64,000 bases of DNA from Dyella sp. SG609 (GTDB lineage: Bacteria; Pseudomonadota; Gammaproteobacteria; Xanthomonadales; Rhodanobacteraceae). Under the pieces are notes generated by a model. That model saw nothing but the letters and a program-made list of their open reading frames with translations. It was not told the DNA's origin and ran no database searches. The position numbers and the translations under genes were made by a program. The stretch covers positions 1 to 64,000 of the forward strand of contig NZ_JAAZQJ010000004.1 in assembly GCF_012275375.1 (NCBI RefSeq), read 5' to 3'. Below are positions 57,729 through 64,000 of this stretch, piece by piece (positions within the stretch are counted from its first letter, which is position 1; the number at the start of each line of letters is the position of its first letter).

Positions 57729-57939
57729 CCGGGGTGAGGGGTCGGCCGGAGCGATGCGCGGAGGGCCGCTGTAAGTTCAACAGCTCTTACTCGCTCCGTG
57801 GAAGCATTACCGCGAGCACCCGCCCCTCATCTGCCTGCCGGCATCTTCCTCGCTCCTCAAAGCCGCGCACATCCCTGTGCGCTCCCCGCGTGCTTTTCGC
57901 AGGGGAGAAGAGTTCGATAGCTCCGCTCCTCAATAAAAA

Positions 57940-57966
57940 AAAGCGGCCTTGCGGCCGCTTTCTTTT
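57940..57966 (-). terminator. Intrinsic terminator of the M28 peptidase gene
   Basis: AAAGCGGCC (57940-57948) and GGCCGCTTT (57953-57961) with a TTGC loop; on the minus strand the stem is followed by a long run of T, TTTTTTTTATTG. It lies 20 bp beyond the peptidase stop. Confidence 0.88.
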
Positions 57967-57984
57967 ATGTCATGAAGCAAACGT

Positions 57985-59427
57985 TCAATCCCGCGCCCCA
58001 TCATTCTTGAACGCCCCCGGCGCCGAACCGAAATCCCCCTCCGCCTGCGCCGCCATGTACGAGAACGCCGCATACACCGCCACGTTCTGCGCCAGTTCGC
58101 GCGGGTCGATCTTGTCCAGCGTGTCGTTGGCGGTGTGGTGGTAGTCGAAGTAGTCGGTGCCGTCCTGGGTCAGGGTGAGCGCAGCCATGCCCTTGGCGTG
58201 CATCTGCGACAGGTCGGAACCGCCGCCGCCCGGATGCTGCGGGTCGTAGGCCACGCCGACCGGCTCGATCACCTTGGCGATCTGCTCGATGGCGCCGCGC
58301 GCCGACGGCTTCACGCTGGCGGTCATGCGCCAGATCTTGCGCGCGCCGAAATCGGACTCGGTGCCGAGCTGGTGCTTGCTCACTTCCGCGGCATGCTGGT
58401 CGGCATAGGCGCGGCCGCCGAACAGGCCCATTTCCTCGTTGGCGAAGGCGATCACGCGGATGGTGCGGTCGGGACGCTGCGGCAGGCTCAGGATCATCTT
58501 GCCCGCGGCCATGGCGATCGCCACGCCGGCGCCGTCGTCGATCGCGCCGGTGCCCGGATCCCAGGAATCCAGATGGCCGCCGATCGGCACGATCTGGTCG
58601 GGGTACTTCTTGCCGGTGATCTCGCCGATCACGTTGGCGCCGGTATAGGTGCCGGTGATGCCGCAGTCCAGGTCCAGCTTGATGCTCACCGGCTTGCCGG
58701 AGGCCAGCACGCGGTCGAGCTGGTCGGCGTCCGGCAGCGACAGCGCGGCGGCGGGGATGGCTTCCTTCGGATCGCGGAAACCGGTGACGCCGGTGTGCGG
58801 CGTGCGGCTGTGCTCGTCGGTACCGGCCGAGCGCAGCAGGAAGGCGGCGGCGCCCATCTTGGAAGCGATCACCGGGCCGCCGGTGCGCACGGCCGAGCCG
58901 ATGCCGTAGTCGTGGCCGTCCTTGTGGCGCTGCATCCTGGCGTCGACGAAGACGATCTTGCCCTTGACGCTGGCCGGGTCGGCCTTCTTCAGCGCGTCGA
59001 GGCTGTCAAACTTCACCACCTCGGCGGTGAGGCCGCCCTTGGGCGTGCCGGCCGAATAGCCCAGCGCGATCACGGTCAGCGGCTGCGGGTAGGGGCCGAC
59101 GATGGCGGCGTGCTCGCTGCGGCGTTCCCACAGCGGGTAGGTGACGGTCTCGGTATAGACCTTGTCGTAGCCCAGTTCCTTGAACTTGGCGATGGCCCAT
59201 TCGCGGCCGCGCTGGTCGTTCGGGCCGCCGGCGATGCGCGGGCCGACTTCGGTGGTGAGCGATTCGACGATCTTGTAGCCGGTGTCGTCCGCCATGGCCT
59301 TGTCGCGCAGCTGTTCGGCCGTCTTTACGGCGGACTGCGGAATGGTGGTGGCCTTGTCGGCGGCGCTGGCGGCGCCCGCGGCGAAGGCGAGGCTGGCGGC
59401 GAGCAGGGTGAGAGGCAGGCGGCGCAT
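57985..59427 (-). CDS. Exported M28 family aminopeptidase with PA domain
   Basis: 480-residue zinc aminopeptidase secreted through Sec (signal peptide of about 22 residues ending in AASA). A protease-associated (PA) domain occupies roughly residues 130-250; the M28 core has GGHLDSWDPGTGAIDDGAGV near 287-306 (His and Asp zinc ligands), ANEEMGLFGGRAY near 334-346 (catalytic Glu and Glu ligand), a Asp/Glu region ESDFGA, and a His in DYFDYHHTANDTLDKI near 441-456. Resembles eukaryotic-type glutamate carboxypeptidase-like aminopeptidases; the substrate is likely peptides from the periplasm or medium. It has its own terminator and no partners. Confidence 0.9.
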   Translation of the reverse strand: MRRLPLTLLAASLAFAAGAASAADKATTIPQSAVKTAEQLRDKAMADDTGYKIVESLTTEVGPRIAGGPNDQRGREWAIAKFKELGYDKVYTETVTYPLWERRSEHAAIVGPYPQPLTVIALGYSAGTPKGGLTAEVVKFDSLDALKKADPASVKGKIVFVDARMQRHKDGHDYGIGSAVRTGGPVIASKMGAAAFLLRSAGTDEHSRTPHTGVTGFRDPKEAIPAAALSLPDADQLDRVLASGKPVSIKLDLDCGITGTYTGANVIGEITGKKYPDQIVPIGGHLDSWDPGTGAIDDGAGVAIAMAAGKMILSLPQRPDRTIRVIAFANEEMGLFGGRAYADQHAAEVSKHQLGTESDFGARKIWRMTASVKPSARGAIEQIAKVIEPVGVAYDPQHPGGGGSDLSQMHAKGMAALTLTQDGTDYFDYHHTANDTLDKIDPRELAQNVAVYAAFSYMAAQAEGDFGSAPGAFKNDGARD

Positions 59428-59502
59428 CGGGGACTCCTCGGTGTAAACCCCGATTATGGCGCCGGTCGGTGCTGCCGCTTAGGCCAGAAGTCACGGTTGG
59501 GG

Positions 59503-59645
59503 CGGGAATAGGGAGTGGCGAATCGGGAATCGGAAGAACAGCGCTCCCGATGTCCCGATTCGCCCTGTTTACCCGAGCAAAAAACGCCCACGGTCGCGGC
59601 GCCCTGCTCTTCCTATTCCCGATTCCCGACTCTCTATTCCCGCTG
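59503..59645. repeat. GGGAAT-rich repeat region between peptidase and mscL
   Basis: The region holds several copies of GGGAATNG or its reverse (59503-59535, 59554-59564, 59611-59641). An 11-bp inverted pair GGCGAATCGGG (59517-59527) and CCCGATTCGCC (59554-59564) is included. This resembles the GGGGAAC element at 32.7 kb and could be a dispersed repeat family with intrastrand structure. Confidence 0.6.
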
Positions 59646-59676
59646 AAGAAGCAGCAGCTACTGCTGCTTCTTCAGC
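59642..59676 (-). terminator. 16-bp perfect inverted repeat whose loop is the mscL stop codon
   Basis: GCTGAAGAAGCAGCAG (59642-59657) pairs exactly with CTGCTGCTTCTTCAGC (59661-59676) with CTA (59658-59660) between them. That CTA is the TAG stop codon of mscL on the minus strand, and the coding-side arm encodes the last residues LLKKQQ. In mRNA it would be an extremely stable hairpin with a 3-base loop. No T run follows, so simple intrinsic termination is unlikely; it may influence termination or decay at the 3' end. Confidence 0.7.
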
Positions 59677-60068
59677 AAATCGCGGATCTCGGTCAGCAGG
59701 GTCTCGGTCGGCGGCGGCGGGGCCGGCGCGGCTTCCTCGCGGCGGGTGAGGCGGTTGATCGCCTTGACCACCAGGAAGATGGCGAACGCGATGATCACGA
59801 ACTGGATCACCACGTTGAAGAAGGCGCCGTACTGGATCGCGACCTCGGCGACCTTGTGTTTGGGATCGCTGTCGTCGCCGGGCTTGAGCACCCACTTCAT
59901 GGCGGAGAAATCGACGCCGCCGGTGAGCAGGCCGATCGGCGGCATGATGATCTGGTCGACCAGCGAGGTGACGATCTTGCCGAACGCGGCGCCGATCACC
60001 ACGCCGACCGCCAGGTCGACGACGTTGCCACGCATGGCGAAGTCCTTGAACTCTTTCATCATGCCCAT
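59658..60068 (-). CDS. mscL: Large-conductance mechanosensitive channel
   Basis: Homopentameric inner-membrane channel that opens under hypo-osmotic membrane tension. 136 residues, same as E. coli MscL, with the N-terminal [20 protein letters not shown] helix (TM1) near residues 6-25, [10 protein letters not shown] loop near 50-59, a second helix ([20 protein letters not shown]), and the charged [14 protein letters not shown] before the C-terminal bundle. The coding region ends in a perfect 16-bp inverted repeat. Gene neighbours suggest no operon. Confidence 0.95.
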   Translation of the reverse strand: MGMMKEFKDFAMRGNVVDLAVGVVIGAAFGKIVTSLVDQIIMPPIGLLTGGVDFSAMKWVLKPGDDSDPKHKVAEVAIQYGAFFNVVIQFVIIAFAIFLVVKAINRLTRREEAAPAPPPPTETLLTEIRDLLKKQQ

Positions 60069-60170
60069 TGCTGCTCTCCCTCTTCAGTGGATGTTGTTGC
60101 CCCCTGCGATGGGCGGCCGGCCCGACGCATTCCGCGCGCCAGCTTGCCGCCGCCGATGTTGCGATGCCGT

Positions 60171-60857
60171 TTACGCGATGCGGCCGTCCAAGGTGGCGAC
60201 GCCTTCCAGCGCCGCATGGAAACTGTCGCCGCGCTGCAGCGCGGCGACGCCGGCCGGCGTGCCGGTAAAGATCAGGTCGCCGGCTTTCAATTCGAACAGG
60301 GTCGACAGGATGGCGATGATGCCGGCCACGTCGTGCACCATCTCGCCCAGCGTGCTGTGCTGGCGCACCGTGCCGTTGACGCTGAGGCTCAGGCCCGTCG
60401 CCGCCGACAGCTGCGCTTCGGCCGCCGGGCGCAGCGCCGACACCGGCGCCGAATGGTCGAAGCCCTTGGCCACGTCCCAGGGATGGCTCTTGGCCTTGGC
60501 CAGCGCCTGCAGGTCGCGGCGGGTCAGGTCCAGGCCCACGCCATAGCCCCAGATCAGGGCGGCGGCGCGCTCGGCCGGAATATTTTTTCCGCCCGCGCCC
60601 AGCGCCACCACCATCTCCACTTCGTGGTGCAGGTCCTGGGTGGCCTGCGGGTAGGGCACGTCGGCGCCGTCGGTGACGATGGCGTCGGCGGGCTTGCAGA
60701 AGAACAGCGGCGCATCCTTCTCCACCACCGCGCCCATCTCGCGGGCGTGATCGGCGTAGTTGCGGCCGATGCAGAACACGCGGCGCACGGGGAAACGCAG
60801 GTCGCTGCCGTACACCGGCAGGCTGGGCTGGAGCGGGGCGGGGATGGCGTAGGTCAT
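60171..60857 (-). CDS. Fumarylacetoacetate hydrolase family protein
   Basis: 228-residue member of the FAH superfamily, related to E. coli YcgM and to homoprotocatechuate/2-hydroxyhepta-dienedioate isomerases. Visible motifs are RVFCIGRNYADHAREMG near residues 26-42, LHHEVEMVVALGAGGKNI near 76-93 (metal-binding E/E), and DLIFTGTPAGVAALQRGD near 193-210. The ATG at 60855-60857 yields the natural start; a longer frame upstream is antisense. The exact substrate (acylpyruvate, oxaloacetate or catechol pathway intermediates) is unknown. It is divergent from the ABC-type adaptor gene. Confidence 0.87.
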   Translation of the reverse strand: MTYAIPAPLQPSLPVYGSDLRFPVRRVFCIGRNYADHAREMGAVVEKDAPLFFCKPADAIVTDGADVPYPQATQDLHHEVEMVVALGAGGKNIPAERAAALIWGYGVGLDLTRRDLQALAKAKSHPWDVAKGFDHSAPVSALRPAAEAQLSAATGLSLSVNGTVRQHSTLGEMVHDVAGIIAILSTLFELKAGDLIFTGTPAGVAALQRGDSFHAALEGVATLDGRIA

Positions 60858-61125
60858 GCGCGGAAGGGTAGCAGCTAGGCGGGGCGGCCCGGCAGGGATA
60901 CGTGCCGTGTCAGCTATCGCCCGCGCGCGCAGAGCGCTATACCCCTGTCGATTTCGCGCGGCGCCGTTCGACGTAAGGGAAGCAGCAGTCATCGCCAGGG
61001 CTTGTTCGGCCCGGATGACAGCTGTCATTGCCATCGGCTGATGAGGCGTTCTGCAAAGCCATGCGGGCTTGCTTCATCGTGCCGGCCATCGGTAGCCGGT
61101 GGGAACCGGCTTTTGGGGAGCGGGT

Positions 61126-62367
61126 GTGAAGAACGCGGAACTGCTGAAGGAATTGCGCATCGAGCGCCACGAGCGCGAGGACCATGGGCACGGTCCCGGG
61201 CGCTGGCCATGGATTGCGGGCGGCGTGCTGGTGGTGGTGCTGGCGGCCGGCGCCGGCGGCTGGATGCTGTGGGGCCACCCGGCCCTGGAAGTGAAGACCG
61301 CCGCCGCCGTCGCGCCCAGCGCCGCGGCCGGCCCCGGTGCGGTGCTGCAGGCCACCGGCTATATCACCGCGCGCCGCCAGGCCACGGTGTCGGCGCAGAT
61401 CACCGGCACGCTGACCGAGGTGCTGATCGAGGAAGGCGACCGCGTGCAGAAGGACCAGGTGCTGGCGCGCCTGGACGACAACGCCTACCGCGCCGCGCTC
61501 GACGCCGCCGAAGCCAACGCGCGCGCCACCGAGGCGCAGGTGCTGCAGCTGCAGGCCCAGCTCGACCAGGCCAACCGCGACGCGGTGCGCGCGCATACGC
61601 TGGCGACGAGCGGCCTGGTGCCCAAGCAGCAGGACGAGCAGGCGCGCACCCTGGTCAACACCACCGCTGCCCAGCTCAATGCGCAGCGCAAGCTGGCGGC
61701 AGCCGCGCAGGCGCAGGCCAAGCAGGCGCAGGTGAACTTCGACTACACCGTGGTGCGCGCGCCGTTCACCGGCGTGATCACGGTGAAGGCGGCCCAGGTC
61801 GGCGAAATCATTTCGCCGCTGTCGGCCGGCGGCGGTTTCACCCGCACCGGCGTGGGCACCATCGTCGACATGGATTCGCTGGAAATCGACGTCGACGTCA
61901 ACGAGGCCTATATCGGCCGCGTGCAGGCGGCGATGCCGGCCGAGGCCGTGCTCGATGCCTACCCGGACTGGAAGATCCCCGCCCACGTGATCGCCATCGT
62001 GCCCGCCGCCGACCGCGGCAAGGCCACGGTGAAGGTGCGCGTGGCGCTGGACCAGAAGGACCCGCGCATCGTGCCGGACATGGGTGTGCGCGTCTCGTTC
62101 CTGGAGAAGGCCGCGCCGAAGCAGGCCGCCGAGCCGCCCAAGGGCGTGCTGGTGCCGGCCGGCGCCATCGCGCAGCGCGACGGCCACGACGCCGTGTTCG
62201 TGGTCAGCGGCGACACCGCCCACGAGCGCGCGGTGCAGCCGGCGCCGCAGGCCTACGGCGAGATGCGCCTGCTGCCGGCCGGCGTGCAGGCCGGCGACAC
62301 GGTGGTGGTCTCGCCGCCGGAAGCACTGAAAGACGGCATGCGCGTAAAGAGCGCGGCTAATCCTTGA
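61126..62367 (+). CDS. HlyD/MacA-type periplasmic adaptor
   Basis: 413-residue membrane fusion protein: N-terminal cytoplasmic tail, one helix (about residues 28-47, WIAGGVLVVVLAAGAGGWML), lipoyl-like domain (ATVSAQITGTLTEVLIEEGD), a short alpha-hairpin, and beta-barrel with FTGVITVKAAQVGEIISPLS near 215-234. The GTG at 61126 is favoured because GGGGAG (61115-61120) precedes it; an upstream GTG at 61099 is less likely. It overlaps the ABC ATPase region by four bases at its stop in the longest reading, and it forms a tripartite unit with the next two genes, like MacAB. Confidence 0.85.
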   Translation: MKNAELLKELRIERHEREDHGHGPGRWPWIAGGVLVVVLAAGAGGWMLWGHPALEVKTAAAVAPSAAAGPGAVLQATGYITARRQATVSAQITGTLTEVLIEEGDRVQKDQVLARLDDNAYRAALDAAEANARATEAQVLQLQAQLDQANRDAVRAHTLATSGLVPKQQDEQARTLVNTTAAQLNAQRKLAAAAQAQAKQAQVNFDYTVVRAPFTGVITVKAAQVGEIISPLSAGGGFTRTGVGTIVDMDSLEIDVDVNEAYIGRVQAAMPAEAVLDAYPDWKIPAHVIAIVPAADRGKATVKVRVALDQKDPRIVPDMGVRVSFLEKAAPKQAAEPPKGVLVPAGAIAQRDGHDAVFVVSGDTAHERAVQPAPQAYGEMRLLPAGVQAGDTVVVSPPEALKDGMRVKSAANP

Positions 62368-62426
62368 GCGCGGCCGGTGCCGCGCGAGATCACGACGAAA
62401 GCCAACGCAGTTTCGGGAGAACAGGC

Positions 62427-63119
62427 ATGAGCATGGGCACGCTGATCGAAGTCCGCGATCTTTCCAAGGTGTACGAGCGCGGCAAGCAGAAAGTGGAAGT
62501 GCTGCACCACATCAACCTCGATATCGCCGAGGGCGACTTCCTCGCGCTGATGGGTCCGTCCGGTTCGGGCAAGACCACCTTGCTCAACCTGATCGGCGGC
62601 CTGGATTCGCCGACCGGCGGCAGCATCAGCGTGGGCGGCCAGCGCATCGACCAGCTCGGCGCCGGCGCGCTGGCCAAGTGGCGCGCGGCCAATGTCGGCT
62701 TCGTGTTCCAGTTCTACAACCTGATGCCGATGCTCACCGCGCAGCGCAACGTGGAACTGCCGCTGCTGCTGACCAGGCTGTCGGCCGCGCAGCGCCGCAA
62801 GAACGCCGCCATCGCGCTGCAGCTGGTGGGCCTGGACGAGCGCTCCACGCACAAGCCGAGCGAGCTTTCCGGCGGCCAGCAGCAGCGCGTGGCGATCGCG
62901 CGCGCGATCGTGTCCGATCCCACCCTGCTGGTCTGCGACGAGCCGACCGGCGACCTGGACCGCCAGTCCGCCGAGGACGTGCTCGGCCTGCTACGCACGC
63001 TCAACCGCGAGCACGGCAAGACCATCGTGATGGTCACCCACGATCCCAAGGCGGCCGATTACGCCAACCACACGCTGCACCTCGACAAGGGCACCCTGGT
63101 CGAGCAGGCGCTGGCCTGA
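62427..63119 (+). CDS. ABC transporter ATP-binding protein (MacB/LolD-like)
   Basis: 230 residues. Walker [10 protein letters not shown] near 44-52, Q-loop [12 protein letters not shown] near 94-105, signature [14 protein letters not shown] near 148-161, Walker [13 protein letters not shown] near 169-180. This combination, with [10 protein letters not shown], is characteristic of the type VII (MacB/LolD/FtsE) ATPases that drive mechanotransmission instead of substrate transport through the membrane. The ATG at 62427 ([13 protein letters not shown]) is preferred over an upstream ATG-containing frame that would begin at 62364. Followed 12 bp later by the permease. Confidence 0.9.
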   Translation: MSMGTLIEVRDLSKVYERGKQKVEVLHHINLDIAEGDFLALMGPSGSGKTTLLNLIGGLDSPTGGSISVGGQRIDQLGAGALAKWRAANVGFVFQFYNLMPMLTAQRNVELPLLLTRLSAAQRRKNAAIALQLVGLDERSTHKPSELSGGQQQRVAIARAIVSDPTLLVCDEPTGDLDRQSAEDVLGLLRTLNREHGKTIVMVTHDPKAADYANHTLHLDKGTLVEQALA

Positions 63120-63131
63120 GGGGATGCCGCG

Positions 63132-64000
63132 ATGAAATATCTTCATCTGATCTGGGCGGCGCTGTTCCGGCGCAAGACCCGCACCATCCTCACCCTGGTC
63201 TCGATCGTCACCGCGTTCCTGCTGTTCGGCATGCTCGACGCGGTGCGCACCTCGTTCGACCAGGCCGGCCAGAGCGCGAACGGCGCGCAGCGCCTGCAGA
63301 CCGGCTCGCGCCTGTCCTTCATCCAGACCTTGCCTTCCGGCCTCAACGGCCAGATCGCGCAGGTGCCGGGGGTGAAGTCGGTGGCATTCGCCAACTGGTT
63401 CGGCGGCGCCTATCAGGACCCGCACAACCAGGTCTTCAGCTTCGCGGTGAGCGACAACTACCTGGACCAGTTCCCGGAAATCGAAGCCAGCCCCGAGGCG
63501 CGCAAGGCGTTCCAGGACACGCGCACCGGCATCCTGGTGGGCGAGAAGCTGGCGCAGCGCTTCGGCTGGAAAGTGGGCGACAAGATCCCGCTGCAGTCGA
63601 CCATCTTTCCGCTGCATGACGGCAGCAAGAACTGGAGCTTCGACATCGTCGGCACGCTCAAGGCCAAGGAAGCCAGCGCGGGCTGGTACGACCAGACCGT
63701 GCTGATGCACTGGAAGTACTTCGACGAAGGCACCGCGTACAACCGCGGCATGGTCGGCTGGTATGTGAGCCGCATCAGCGACGTCAACCAGGCCGACCGC
63801 GTGGCCAAGGCGATCGATGCGATCTCCGCCAACTCCGACCATGAGACGCGCACGCAGACCGAACAGGCTGCGGCCGCGGCGTGGATGAAGCAACTTGCCG
63901 ATATCGGCCTGATCGTCGGGGCGATCATGGGCGCGGTGTTCTTCACCCTGCTGCTGCTGTCGGGCAACACCATGATGCAGGCGGTGCGCGAGCGCACTTC
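63132..64000 (+). CDS. FtsX/MacB-type ABC permease, N-terminal part (cut by window edge)
   Basis: The frame from ATG 63132 is open to the end of the window (289 codons plus two bases). It begins with MKYLHLIWAALFRRKTRT, a membrane helix with TLVSIVTAFLLFGMLDAV, and a periplasmic MacB-like core domain (about residues 45-245, with ARKAFQDTRTGILVGEKLAQ), then the second helix (residues 262-282) with GAIMGAVFFTLLLLSGNTMM. This layout is typical of type VII permeases; the remainder lies beyond 64000. Together with the adaptor and ATPase it forms an export or envelope-lipoprotein system; the substrate is unknown. Confidence 0.85.
   Translation, partial: MKYLHLIWAALFRRKTRTILTLVSIVTAFLLFGMLDAVRTSFDQAGQSANGAQRLQTGSRLSFIQTLPSGLNGQIAQVPGVKSVAFANWFGGAYQDPHNQVFSFAVSDNYLDQFPEIEASPEARKAFQDTRTGILVGEKLAQRFGWKVGDKIPLQSTIFPLHDGSKNWSFDIVGTLKAKEASAGWYDQTVLMHWKYFDEGTAYNRGMVGWYVSRISDVNQADRVAKAIDAISANSDHETRTQTEQAAAAAWMKQLADIGLIVGAIMGAVFFTLLLLSGNTMMQAVRERT

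Larger units (their letters stand above)
57328..57984. other. Gene-free stretch of strong hairpins
   Basis: About 660 bp with no convincing gene; the open frames here are short and overlapping in all frames. The DNA is dense with inverted repeats listed separately: CCTCAGCAGC/GCTGCTGAGG at 57471-57492, an imperfect 15-bp stem at 57513-57547, GGCGAGGAC/GTCCTCGCC at 57547-57568, and CCCTCTCCCC/GGGGAGAGGG at 57706-57728. Similar hairpin-rich DNA is dispersed in many Xanthomonad genomes and is often mis-annotated as small proteins. Confidence 0.6.

Noticed and set aside
57484..57780. Short open frames within the hairpin-rich stretch
   Set aside because: They overlap in all frames, follow the repeat structure and lack ribosome sites. 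Such predictions are common artefacts of dispersed repeats.

Overview
The window is a high-GC chromosomal segment from a gammaproteobacterium of the Xanthomonadales type, most likely Rhodanobacteraceae (Rhodanobacter, Dyella, Luteibacter relatives). This rests on gene order and product resemblance (rpiA-EVE-ygfA-6S RNA-zapA-ygfB-pepP, cydP-cydA-cydB-cydX, mrcA/pilMNOPQ, moxR-bat locus), on dense packing with many 1-4 nt overlaps, and on frequent GTG/TTG starts. No search was run, so genus-level assignment is inference. Almost all of the window from 3.0 kb onward is core genome; the first 3 kb are an accessory patch.

Layout. 1-3.0 kb: end of an IS3-family element, a DUF5343-like gene, a perfect 12-bp inverted repeat, a 47-codon gene, a serine-recombinase remnant and two unrecognised genes. 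3.0-7.6 kb: rpiA, an EVE-domain gene, 5-formyl-THF cyclo-ligase, 6S RNA, zapA and a small coiled-coil gene on the minus strand, then ygfB-pepP on the plus strand. 7.6-10.95 kb: a REP doublet, then the cytochrome bd operon cydP-cydA-cydB-cydX behind an FNR/ANR-type box. 10.96-15.84 kb: a membrane protein, pepQ, quinone-dependent D-lactate dehydrogenase and a coupled MFS transporter. 15.97-21.15 kb: PilZ protein-DUF1631 pair and hemW-rdgB-rph. 21.2-30.5 kb: yicC-gmk, the phospholipid-trafficking mlaFEDCB cluster with mlaA convergent to it, then rpoZ, spoT, ridA. 30.6-36.4 kb: recG, a nucleoside hydrolase, zinc-independent L31, citrate synthase and a nucleotidyltransferase-like gene. 36.5-44.6 kb: PBP1A divergent from pilMNOPQ. 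44.8-51.8 kb: a MoxR-DUF58-DUF4381-VWA-VWA/TPR-BatD operon. 51.8-57.3 kb: macro-domain gene, MarR regulator and an RND pump pair. 57.3-58.0 kb: a gene-free run of strong hairpins. 58.0-64.0 kb: M28 peptidase, mscL, FAH-family enzyme and a MacAB/Lol-like adaptor-ATPase-permease operon cut by the window edge.

How it fits together. Envelope functions dominate: lipid asymmetry (Mla), peptidoglycan synthesis (PBP1A), type IV pili, RND and ABC efflux, MscL, and a MoxR/VWA chaperone-like complex. Respiration under low oxygen (bd oxidase), D-lactate oxidation and the TCA entry enzyme are also here, with the stringent-response enzyme SpoT next to the RNA polymerase omega subunit. I did not find a clearly new defence or mobile system. 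The most unusual items are a MlaD with two tandem MCE domains, a BatB/BatC-like VWA-TPR protein whose metal-ion-dependent adhesion site is destroyed, a perfect 16-bp inverted repeat whose loop is exactly the mscL stop codon, paired REP units abutting stop codons, a possible leaderless promoter for the zapA operon, and the poorly characterised accessory patch at the left edge.
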